Source: Candidatus Didemnitutus sp.
GTDB lineage: Bacteria > Verrucomicrobiota > Verrucomicrobiia > Opitutales > Opitutaceae
Assembly: GCA_030682505.1 (NCBI GenBank)
Contig: JAUXOH010000473.1
Span: forward strand, 1-5,225
Length of the DNA stretch: 5,225 bases
Direction of reading: 5' to 3'
The translations under genes were made by a program, and so were the position numbers. Below the pieces are notes generated by a model, which saw only the letters and a list, made by a program, of their open reading frames with translations, searched no databases and had not been told where the DNA came from. Positions within the stretch are counted from its first letter, which is position 1, and every line of letters starts with the position of its first letter. Shown in pieces: positions 1 through 5,225 of this stretch.

Positions 1-688
1 CGCGGTTGAGGCCGGAGTCGGCGCGGGACTCGCCGGTGACCATCGCGGTGTTGAAGTCACCCACCCATTCCCAGATGAGACCGTGCAGACCTCGCACGCC
101 GTGATAATTGGGCTTGGCCGTGGTGACCCGGGGAAGCACGTCAGGGGTGGGGCGTGCGAGCCACGCGTAGATGTCGCGGTTGAGCTGCTCGTCGTTCTTG
201 CCGTCGGGGGAGGCGTAGCCGGCGCTGGCGGCGAGTTCCCATTCGGCGGTGGTGGGCAGGCGCTGGCCCGCCCAGCGCGCATAGGCGCGCGCGGCGAACC
301 ATGAGACCCGGATCACGGGCGCGGCGGCCGGAGCCCGGGGTCCGAGATCGGTGTCGCCGCTCCAGTGCGTGAGGTAGGACGCGTCGGCGAAGAGGTGCGC
401 GACCTGCGAGCGCCGCCACTTGGGATTGGCCACGACGAAGGCGAGGAATTGCGCGTTGGTGACGGCAAACTCATCGAGCGCGAACGCCGCGACGTCGAAT
501 TGCTCGGGGTCCTTGAGCGTGCGTTGCAGCGGAACGTAAACCCCGGCGGGGATGATGACCGTGCCGGGAGGGGCGACGACCGGCGTGTCGGCCGACAGCC
601 GCGCCCCGGCGAAAAACAACGCCCCGGACACCAACCCAGCGAGCAGACTGCGGCTCGCGCGGTGGGCGATGTTCGGGGCGGTGGGCAT
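1..688 (-). CDS. SUMF1 / formylglycine-generating-enzyme family protein, exported, C-terminus cut by window edge
   Basis: Partial: 229 residues are visible from an ATG at 688 and the frame is open to base 1. Seen: a signal peptide (Arg at 10 and 13, hydrophobic run about 15-29, likely cleavage near LSA/DTP at residue 33), then a SUMF1-type fold with VTNAQFLAFV (76-85), PVIRVSW (124-130), ARWAGQRLPTTAEWELAA (137-154) and WEWVGDF (206-212). The family includes the copper-dependent oxidase that converts Cys to formylglycine in sulfatases, but also EgtB, PvdO and many non-catalytic members. The C-terminal region that would carry the catalytic cysteines is outside the window, so activity cannot be judged. 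The usual GNVWEW is GLIWEW here. The gene starts 25 bases after the nirK stop, so it is probably co-transcribed, although no clear Shine-Dalgarno is visible. Family certain; role in NirK maturation or copper handling is inference. Confidence 0.9.
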   Translation of the reverse strand, partial: MPTAPNIAHRASRSLLAGLVSGALFFAGARLSADTPVVAPPGTVIIPAGVYVPLQRTLKDPEQFDVAAFALDEFAVTNAQFLAFVVANPKWRRSQVAHLFADASYLTHWSGDTDLGPRAPAAAPVIRVSWFAARAYARWAGQRLPTTAEWELAASAGYASPDGKNDEQLNRDIYAWLARPTPDVLPRVTTAKPNYHGVRGLHGLIWEWVGDFNTAMVTGESRADSGLNR

Positions 689-713
689 GTTCGGGAGTGA
701 GGGTGGACGGGGC

Positions 714-2225
714 TCAGTGCCGTTCGTTGCGGATGGCCTTCACGTCGTCGGCCTTGAAGGCGTCGCCGGAGTTGCCCCAGCTGTTGAACACATAGGTGAG
801 CACATCGGCGACCTGCTGGTCGGTGAGAGCGGTCTCATGGGGCGGCATGGCGCTGTTGTAGGTCGTGCCGTTGACAGTGACGGGTCCCGAGAGGCCCTTC
901 AGCACGATGCGGACGGAGCGTTCGCGGTCGGCGAGCAGGAAGTCGGAGGCGGCGAGCGGCGGGAAAACATTCGGCAGACCCTTGCCGTCGGGAAGATGGC
1001 AGGCGAAGCACACACCCATGTAGACCTGTTTGCCGCGCTCTTCCTGGGCTTCCTTGGTCAGGCCGGCGATGGTCGGGTTGGACCTGATCTCGGCCGCGAT
1101 GCGGGCCTTCAACTCGGCCTCGCGGCGGGACGATTCGGAACCTGCCTCGGATTGCGAGCCGAGGTAGACGGAGTCGATTTCCTTGCCGGAGTAGATCACG
1201 CGGTCCTCGTCGCCGACGACCTTGAGCATGCCGAGGGCGCCCTTGTTGAACGCGCGGCTGAGCGAGTGATCGACCAGCACATAGGTGCCGGGGACATCGA
1301 CCTTGAAATCCGCCATCATCGCGCCGCCGGACGGCACGAGCGTGGTCTGGACGTTGTCCTGGGTCTTGGAACCACCCTCATAATAGACTTGGTCGAAGAT
1401 CTCGCCGATGACGTGGAACGACGACGTGAGGTTGGGTCCGCCCACGCCGAAATAAATGCGCACTTTCTCGCCGACCTTGGCGACGAGTGCCTTGTCGCCG
1501 ACGAGGGAGCCGACCGCGCCGTTGAAGAGCACGTAGGTTGGGTGCTCATCGATCGACTTGGCCATGTCGAAGGTCTGCAGGCCCGTTTCGCCAAAGCGTC
1601 CGCTGGTGTAGAAGTCGCCCTGCATGACATAGAATTCCTGATCGACCGGCGGCAGGCCCTCGGGTGGCTCGACGAGGATGAGACCATACATGCCGTTGCC
1701 GATGTGCATCGGGACGGGCGCGGTGGCGCAGTGGTAGACGTAGATGCCGGGGTTCAGCGCCCGGAAGGTGAACTTCGAGGTGTGGCCCGGGGCGGTGAAG
1801 GTCGAGGCGGCGCCACCACCCGGACCGGTGACGGCGTGCAGATCGATGTTGTGCGGTAGTTTCGAGGACGGGTGGTTGTTGAGGTGGAATTCCACCACGT
1901 CACCTTGGCGGACGCGGATGAACGAACCCGGCACGGTGCCGCCGTAGGTCCAGAAGGTGTAATCCGCGCCGTCGGCGATCGGCATGTTGATCTCGCGGAC
2001 CTCGAGGTTGACGACGACGCGCGCCGAATGCTTGCGCGTGAGCGGGGGCGGGACGCGCGGGGGCGAGGTGAGGATCGCCTGCTCGATCGGCAGCGCGACG
2101 ATCTCGGGCGGGAAGATCACCAGCCCCTTGGCGTCCGAGGGACCTTCGCTGGCATTGAGGTTGTGGAGAAAAAGCGACGCGCCGAGCAGGGCGCCGATGA
2201 GCAGGGGGGGTAGTTTCTTTTTCAT
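714..2225 (-). CDS. nirK: Copper-containing nitrite reductase (class II, AniA-like) with C-terminal cytochrome c domain
   Basis: Periplasmic reduction of nitrite to nitric oxide, the defining step of denitrification. The 503-residue product has a Sec signal (KKK at 2-4, hydrophobic 6-20, cleavage near 25), two cupredoxin domains (about 55-340), a charged linker (about 355-395) and a haem c domain (396-503). Type 1 copper ligands: His125, Cys166, His174, Met179. Type 2 ligands: His130, His165, His320. The catalytic Asp and His correspond to Asp128 (in PHNIDLH) and His271 (in SSFHVIGEIFD). The HCATAPVPMH loop is one residue shorter than in Alcaligenes-type enzymes, as in AniA-like class II NirK. 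The haem site is CFACH (406-410), with Met460 the probable sixth ligand. The ATG at 2225 was chosen because the signal peptide begins there; the frame stays open upstream to 2414 but that stretch overlaps the cytochrome gene and looks non-coding. Cytochrome-fused NirKs are known (Ralstonia, Pseudoalteromonas). Confidence 0.97.
   Translation of the reverse strand: MKKKLPPLLIGALLGASLFLHNLNASEGPSDAKGLVIFPPEIVALPIEQAILTSPPRVPPPLTRKHSARVVVNLEVREINMPIADGADYTFWTYGGTVPGSFIRVRQGDVVEFHLNNHPSSKLPHNIDLHAVTGPGGGAASTFTAPGHTSKFTFRALNPGIYVYHCATAPVPMHIGNGMYGLILVEPPEGLPPVDQEFYVMQGDFYTSGRFGETGLQTFDMAKSIDEHPTYVLFNGAVGSLVGDKALVAKVGEKVRIYFGVGGPNLTSSFHVIGEIFDQVYYEGGSKTQDNVQTTLVPSGGAMMADFKVDVPGTYVLVDHSLSRAFNKGALGMLKVVGDEDRVIYSGKEIDSVYLGSQSEAGSESSRREAELKARIAAEIRSNPTIAGLTKEAQEERGKQVYMGVCFACHLPDGKGLPNVFPPLAASDFLLADRERSVRIVLKGLSGPVTVNGTTYNSAMPPHETALTDQQVADVLTYVFNSWGNSGDAFKADDVKAIRNERH
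717..1040 (-). repeat. Diverged direct duplication, copy 2: haem c domain fused to NirK
   Basis: Encodes NirK residues 396-503. It is the same length (324 bases, 108 codons) as the region 2326-2649 in the stand-alone cytochrome and aligns with no indel, with about 68 of 108 residues identical by hand count. Stretches such as the ones coding HLPDGKG and RIVLKG are also close at DNA level. The copies run in the same direction, about 1.6 kb apart. Confidence 0.85.
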
Positions 2226-2322
2226 GAAAAAACGTGGATTGCGTGGTTGGACGCCGAAACAAGTGGCGGCGTGGATGGATTCTAGACCATCGAACGGGTG
2301 GCGGCGAAGGGAAAGATCGGCC

Positions 2323-2847
2323 TCAGGGGTGTTGGGCGCGGATTTTTGCGACGTGATCGGAGTCGAAGGCATCCCCTTGGTTGCCCCAGGAGTTGTAGAC
2401 GTAGGTGAGCACATCGGCGACCTGCTTGTCGGTCAGCACCGCCTCGAGCGGGAGCATGATGCCGTTGTAGTTGGCTCCGTTGACGGTGATGGGACCGCTC
2501 TGGCCCTTGAGCACGATGCGGATCGCGCGCTCGCGGTCGTCGAAGAGGTAATCCGAACCGGCGAGCGGCGGCGTGGCCCCGGCCATGCCCTTGCCATCGG
2601 GCAGGTGGCAGGCGAAACAGAGCGAACGGTAAGTACGGGCGCCGCGCGCAATCTGGGCTGACGTCGCCGGACCGGCGCTGGTCAAGTCGATGGCGGGCAA
2701 GGCGGCCGCTGCCGCCCCGGGCGGCGCGATTGTCGGGGCGATGGCGGCACCCACCACGGAAGGTGAGAAAACGGACATTCGACCGACCGCGAGCGTGACG
2801 ATCACGGCGGTGGCGACAGCGAGAAGGAGGAGGGCAAGTTTGCTCAC
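2323..2847 (-). CDS. Small c-type cytochrome, probable electron donor to NirK, paralogue of the NirK haem domain
   Basis: A 174-residue class I-type cytochrome c. Seen: an N-terminal hydrophobic helix (4-21) preceded by Lys3, an Ala/Pro-rich linker (about 32-62), the haem attachment motif CFACH at 77-81 and a probable axial Met131. The helix may be a signal peptide or an uncleaved membrane anchor; no clean cleavage site is visible. Residues 67-174 align without gaps to residues 396-503 of the downstream NirK at about 63% identity by hand count, including the conserved HLPDGKG and YNSWGNQGDAF regions. The start is GTG at 2845-2847; no in-frame ATG gives the hydrophobic helix. It is first in the putative operon, 97 bases before nirK, and its promoter region carries an FNR/Dnr-type box. 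Electron donation to NirK is inferred from position and relatedness. It could instead serve another reductase. Confidence 0.92.
   Translation of the reverse strand: MSKLALLLLAVATAVIVTLAVGRMSVFSPSVVGAAIAPTIAPPGAAAAALPAIDLTSAGPATSAQIARGARTYRSLCFACHLPDGKGMAGATPPLAGSDYLFDDRERAIRIVLKGQSGPITVNGANYNGIMLPLEAVLTDKQVADVLTYVYNSWGNQGDAFDSDHVAKIRAQHP
2326..2649 (-). repeat. Diverged direct duplication, copy 1: haem c domain of the stand-alone cytochrome
   Basis: Encodes residues 67-174 of the small cytochrome and is the partner of 717-1040. The homology begins at the ARG before the haem motif and runs almost to both C-termini. It does not include the N-terminal helix or linker, so it is a domain-level, not whole-gene, relationship. 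Confidence 0.85.
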
Positions 2848-2861
2848 AGGAATAGCAAGTG

Positions 2862-2910
2862 GAGCGTCATTCTACTCCCCGGCGGGCCTCGTGGCCTTGA
2901 TTCGGGTCAA
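2862..2910 (-). promoter_or_regulatory. Class II FNR/Dnr-type promoter of the cytochrome-nirK operon
   Basis: Read on the minus strand, TTGACCCGAATCAA at 2910-2897 matches the FNR/DNR/NnrR consensus TTGAT-N4-ATCAA in nine of ten half-site bases. TAGAAT at 2874-2869 differs from the sigma-70 -10 consensus by one base. A start about seven bases beyond it (near 2862) puts the dyad centre (2903.5) at -41.5, the classic class II activator position, and gives an untranslated leader of about 15 bases before the GTG at 2847. No TTGACA-type -35 is needed in such promoters. Which regulator binds (oxygen-sensing FNR or NO-sensing Dnr/NnrR) cannot be told from the site. Confidence 0.75.
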
Positions 2911-2949
2911 ACAATTGCGCGACGGCGGAATGCGCGATTTCGGGCTCGT

Positions 2950-3732
2950 TCAGCAGCAGCGATAGGCGATAGCCAATCCGCCAAGATAGACGAGGCCGAT
3001 GAACCCCTCGAGCATGCCGACCCGCTTGGCGCTCCACGCCGGACGCCACCGCGTGACAAAAACGACGGTGCGCGCCAGCAACCCGGCCGCCAGCAAGGCG
3101 CCGACGAGCGGGACCGCGCCGCGCAGCGCCAGGATCGTGATGGCGGTCAGGGCAAAGACGGCGGCGGCGATCGCATCGAGGGGTTGCGTGGGCAGGTTTT
3201 TCGTGAGGCGCAGGTAAGAGCGCACCGTCAGCACCGTGGGAATGCTCCGTGTGAGCATCAGCGCGGCGAGACCGAGGGCCGCGGGTGCGTTCCATCCGGC
3301 GAGGGTGGCAAAGGCGGCGGGCGCGAGCGCGAAGGCGGCGCTGCCCGCGAGTTCGGCTTCGGCTTCGCGCATTTCGTTGCGCAGGTCGAACCACAGAAAC
3401 GTCGCCCCTAACGGCGCGCACAACAGCAGCGGCCACAGCGCCGACCACGATCCGAACCACGCGGTGCCGGTCAGCGCGGCACAAGCCACCGCGCTGAAAC
3501 CGAGTGCCCACGCCAGCGCCGGCCGGCGGCGCGGATCGCCGGCCGGAAGCATGATCGCCAGTTTCAGCGGTCGGCGCACGAAGAACCCGGCGACAATCGT
3601 CGCGGCGAGGGCGAAGCCCGCCGGTGTCGCGGCGACCAGCAGCCCGAGCGCCACCGGCTCAAACGCGAGCGACCAACTGCCGTGCTCCTTGGGCAGAACG
3701 AGGGAGCGAAACGAGACCGGGGACGTGGCCAT
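2950..3732 (-). CDS. YwiC-like integral membrane protein
   Basis: A 260-residue, strongly hydrophobic protein with about seven or eight predicted membrane segments (roughly 22-50, 76-92, 97-114, 130-145, 150-163, 184-203, 206-224, 242-257). It opens with LPKEHGSWSLAFEP (13-26), the PKEHG(A/S)W signature of the YwiC-like family, and carries a charged loop FDLRNEMREAEAELAG (115-130) and Arg-rich turns at 162 and 171-175. The biochemical function of the family is unknown. In Bacillus subtilis ywiC lies in the narK-fnr / narGHJI region, so a place beside nirK fits a link to anaerobic nitrogen respiration. The ATG at 3732 is preferred. An in-frame TTG at 3780 would add 16 residues, but it lies inside an FNR-like dyad and the added sequence is not family-like. 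It ends Cys-Cys-stop, 102 bases before the cytochrome gene. Confidence 0.8.
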   Translation of the reverse strand: MATSPVSFRSLVLPKEHGSWSLAFEPVALGLLVAATPAGFALAATIVAGFFVRRPLKLAIMLPAGDPRRRPALAWALGFSAVACAALTGTAWFGSWSALWPLLLCAPLGATFLWFDLRNEMREAEAELAGSAAFALAPAAFATLAGWNAPAALGLAALMLTRSIPTVLTVRSYLRLTKNLPTQPLDAIAAAVFALTAITILALRGAVPLVGALLAAGLLARTVVFVTRWRPAWSAKRVGMLEGFIGLVYLGGLAIAYRCC

Positions 3733-3766
3733 GGCGGGAGAGTGGAGCAATTCCCTTCCGGGAGCC

Positions 3767-3780
3767 TTGAGGCCGGTCAA
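3767..3780 (-). promoter_or_regulatory. Second FNR/Dnr-like dyad, upstream of the YwiC-like gene
   Basis: Minus-strand TTGACCGGCCTCAA: a TTGA-N6-TCAA dyad sharing its first six bases (TTGACC) with the better site before the cytochrome gene. One half-site has C where the consensus has A, so it is weaker. Its centre (3773.5) lies 41.5 bases from the A of the ywiC-like ATG, so class II activation would produce a leaderless mRNA; the matching -10 position (3744-3739, CACTCT) is poor. By eye these are the only two TTGA-N6-TCAA dyads in the window, and both lie in gene-upstream spacers. Confidence 0.5.
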
Positions 3781-3794
3781 GGGATTTACGGATT

Positions 3795-3807
3795 GGCCGT
3801 CGCGGCC
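3795..3807 (-). other. GC-only hairpin just after the PilP-like stop
   Basis: GGCCG-TCG-CGGCC forms a perfect five-pair GC stem with a three-base loop, seven bases after the PilP-like stop codon. It could slow or end transcription of the pilus operon before the YwiC-like gene, but there is no T-run after it on the minus strand, so it is not a standard intrinsic terminator. Confidence 0.3.
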
Positions 3808-3813
3808 CGGCGA

Positions 3814-4251
3814 TCAATTCATCCGGATCGGAATCGTGAGCGTCGCGGAGCCGTAGCCGAGGGTCAGTTCGTTGGGGAGAATCTGCACGATGCGCAAATG
3901 GGTGACCGGATCGTCGCTGACCTTGATGAGGTCTCCCTCCTTGAAGGCCGCGGAGTTGATCATGAGATGGGGCCGGCCAGCCAACAGGGCGCTGCCGCTG
4001 ATTTTCAACTCAGCCGCATAGCGAGCCAGCGTGGTTGCTTCGTCCGAAACGGAGGAGGGCGCGGTGGGATCGCGCGTCAGCGAGGCAAAGGGATTGGGCA
4101 GCGGTGAGGGCAGGGGCGTGGGGGCCAAGCGGTGACCCAGAAGTTCAGTGATCCGGGTCTGGGTGCGCTCCTCGCGGGCTGGTTGCGCCGGCAGCGCGGC
4201 GGACAAGGCGAGCACCAGCAGAATCAAGGAGATGGAAAGACGTGCATTCAT
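3814..4251 (-). CDS. Small exported PilP/GspC-like pilus or type II secretion component
   Basis: A 145-residue product with a Sec signal peptide (hydrophobic 6-20, cleavage near LPA/QPA at 22) and no lipobox cysteine. A charged stretch (26-40) is followed by a Pro-rich linker (44-53) and a C-terminal beta-rich region (about 82-142) with the rhythm of PilP and GspC homology domains: LKISGSALL, HLMINSAAFKEGDLI, HLRIVQILPNELTLGYG. These domains bind the N0 domain of the outer-membrane secretin. The ATG overlaps the stop of the PilO-like gene by four bases (ATGA), showing translational coupling. PilP is normally a lipoprotein of about 170-180 residues, so this is short and lacks the lipid anchor. 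The assignment rests on position after PilN- and PilO-like genes plus the strand pattern, not on a diagnostic motif. Confidence 0.55.
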   Translation of the reverse strand: MNARLSISLILLVLALSAALPAQPAREERTQTRITELLGHRLAPTPLPSPLPNPFASLTRDPTAPSSVSDEATTLARYAAELKISGSALLAGRPHLMINSAAFKEGDLIKVSDDPVTHLRIVQILPNELTLGYGSATLTIPIRMN

Positions 4252-4829
4252 GGGATGCTGAGCAGTTCAATCGTGAGATCAATGGAGAGGACCTCCGGAA
4301 TCGGTTTTCCGGGCTGCGCATCCAGGGTGGCTCCCTCGCGCGACAGGTTGAACGAACGGATGCGGCTGACCCGCGGCCCGTGTTCGAGGGCGCGGAGGTA
4401 GTTCAGCACCTGAGGGTAACTCCCGGTCAGCTGCAGCGTGAAGGGCAACGCGGAGTAGCGATTGCCGGCGACGAGTGGAGGGGAACTCAATTGATTGACC
4501 GAAACCAGTCGCACGCCCGTGCCGGTCTCGAATTGATAGAAATAGGCGAGATTGGCCGCGAGGTCATTTTCAACGGCGACGTTGGCATCCAGATGCGCGA
4601 CCGCTCCCGTGGCCGACTGAATCGCGGCCGAGAGGCGGGCTTGACCCGCGATGGCGGCGATGATGTTGGTGCCCTGTTTCTCCGCTTCCCGCAGATCGCT
4701 GGTGAGTTCGTCCTGGAATCCGTGGAGATAGAAGCCGGCCGCACCGAAGACCACCAAGCAAACCATGCTGATGGTGACGAGGAGGTTGTTCCGGACGGCC
4801 TCCAAGAACTGGGTGAATTGGCGTGCCAT
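4248..4829 (-). CDS. PilO-like inner-membrane pilus assembly protein
   Basis: A 193-residue bitopic membrane protein with a short basic cytoplasmic N-terminus, one transmembrane helix (about 16-36), an amphipathic, probably coiled-coil segment (38-100) and a ferredoxin-like C-terminal domain (about 105-191). The stretch YSALPFTLQLTGSYPQVLNYL (125-145) followed by ALEHGPRVSRIRSFNLSRE (147-165) matches the PilO/GspM pattern of a beta strand, a helix that scans the short-range pair, and a strand of type 'RIxxFxLxR'. In type IV pili PilO pairs with PilN in the alignment subcomplex that links the cytoplasmic PilM ring to PilP and the secretin. The start ATG overlaps the preceding stop by one base (TGATG), and the stop overlaps the next start by four bases. 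GspM of a type II secretion system is an alternative. Confidence 0.65.
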   Translation of the reverse strand: MARQFTQFLEAVRNNLLVTISMVCLVVFGAAGFYLHGFQDELTSDLREAEKQGTNIIAAIAGQARLSAAIQSATGAVAHLDANVAVENDLAANLAYFYQFETGTGVRLVSVNQLSSPPLVAGNRYSALPFTLQLTGSYPQVLNYLRALEHGPRVSRIRSFNLSREGATLDAQPGKPIPEVLSIDLTIELLSIP

Positions 4830-5225
4830 CAGGGTTTCTTGGGTTTCAGCACGAACACGATTTCGAAATCGAAGACGGTGTCAGACTCGCGGCGGCGAAG
4901 GTCGGTGAGGTTGACGACGGAGAAATTCGGCGTGAGCGCGGGGTTGACGCGCATCTCGCGCACGTAGTTGCCGAGAATCTGGCTGGCCCGCGCGGAGGTC
5001 TCGTGGATGACGCCGCGCACGACCACGCGATCCGTCGTCATGAACACGGTGTCCAAGCGGGTACTCACCGGGCGGGTGCGCCCGAACTCCATCAGCGTTT
5101 CAGTGACGAAATGCGGCGAGTGCAGCAGGGTCCACGCCTGGTCGACCCGGGCGGCAAGTTGCGAGAATTTGCGTGAATCCTTTTCGTGCTGGGCAAAGGG
5201 GACGGCGTTTTCGGCGATGCGCTGG
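4829..5225 (-). CDS. PilN-like pilus assembly protein, C-terminal part (5' end beyond window)
   Basis: 131 residues are visible; the frame is open to base 5225, so the true start and the N-terminal membrane helix are outside the window. An internal ATG at 5092 is not taken as the start because coding-like sequence (a charged amphipathic helix with EKDSRKFSQLAARVDQ) continues upstream of it. The rest reads as a ferredoxin-like domain: TRLDTVFMTTDRVVVRGVIH, then a helix with SARASQILGNYVREM, then FSVVNLTDLRRRESDTVFDF and EIVFVLKP. This strand-helix-strand-strand order is that of the PilN/GspL periplasmic domain, where PilN pairs with PilO. The stop overlaps the PilO-like start by one base. GspL-type or another secretion-system relative is possible. 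Confidence 0.55.
   Translation of the reverse strand, partial: QRIAENAVPFAQHEKDSRKFSQLAARVDQAWTLLHSPHFVTETLMEFGRTRPVSTRLDTVFMTTDRVVVRGVIHETSARASQILGNYVREMRVNPALTPNFSVVNLTDLRRRESDTVFDFEIVFVLKPKKP

Noticed and set aside
552..1859. Long plus-strand open frame of 435 codons opposite nirK
   Set aside because: It lies entirely antisense to nirK and the start of the SUMF1 gene, has a composition typical of a GC-rich shadow frame (many Gly, Val, Asp, Arg), and shows no recognisable domain, whereas nirK has complete ligand motifs.
2279..2284. TAGAAT on the minus strand in the cytochrome-nirK spacer, a possible internal nirK promoter
   Set aside because: No -35 element or FNR-like dyad at suitable spacing; a single six-base match is weak evidence.
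2226..2414. In-frame extension of nirK by 63 residues to an upstream start
   Set aside because: It would run into the cytochrome gene and gives a non-family sequence; the signal peptide begins at the ATG at 2225.
2844..2870. Eight-codon leader frame (ATG at 2870) overlapping the cytochrome GTG
   Set aside because: The predicted transcription start near 2862 lies downstream of its ATG, so it would not be in the mRNA. Nothing else supports it.
2885..2896. GGCC-TCGT-GGCC small inverted repeat beside the FNR-like box
   Set aside because: A four-pair stem of common GC-rich sequence with no T-run; not convincing as a terminator or operator.
2867..3511. Minus-strand 214-codon frame overlapping the YwiC-like gene
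   Set aside because: It is very rich in Arg and Ala with no membrane pattern or motif; the overlapping frame has the family signature and clear membrane helices.
4242..4967. Plus-strand 241-codon frame opposite the PilO- and PilN-like genes
   Set aside because: It is antisense to coupled genes with clear start/stop overlaps and has no recognisable domain.

Overview
The window is GC-rich, and every gene I can support lies on the minus strand. It reads right to left as the end of a type IV pilus (or type II secretion-like) assembly operon followed by a nitrite-respiration module. The taxon cannot be fixed from 5 kb. GC-rich coding, the absence of clear Shine-Dalgarno sequences, a class II (AniA-like) NirK fused to cytochrome c, and a SUMF1-family gene beside nirK would fit a Gram-negative such as an Opitutaceae-type verrucomicrobium. 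That placement is inference.

Right part (5225 to 3814): three genes coupled by start/stop overlaps. They are the C-terminal part of a PilN-like protein (cut by the window edge), a PilO-like single-pass membrane protein and a small exported PilP/GspC-like protein. No secretin gene follows; the next gene is unrelated.

Middle (3813 to 2848): an 81-base spacer with a GC-rich hairpin and an FNR/Dnr-type dyad (TTGA-N6-TCAA), then a YwiC-like integral membrane protein. A 102-base spacer follows with a second, better dyad. This one sits exactly 41.5 bases upstream of a plausible start point with a TAGAAT -10 element, the standard layout of a class II FNR/Dnr-activated promoter.

Left part (2847 to 1): a membrane-anchored or exported c-type cytochrome, then NirK with all copper ligands and a C-terminal cytochrome c domain, then the N-terminal 229 residues of a formylglycine-generating-enzyme (SUMF1) family protein that runs off the left edge. 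The stand-alone cytochrome and the NirK tail align without gaps over 108 residues at about 63% identity (hand count), so one is a duplicate of the other.

Working model: under low oxygen or nitric oxide, a Crp/Fnr-family regulator turns on ywiC-like and cytochrome-nirK-SUMF1 transcription. The cytochrome and the fused haem domain pass electrons to the NirK copper centres, which reduce nitrite to NO in the periplasm. The roles of the YwiC-like and SUMF1 proteins in this module are unknown.
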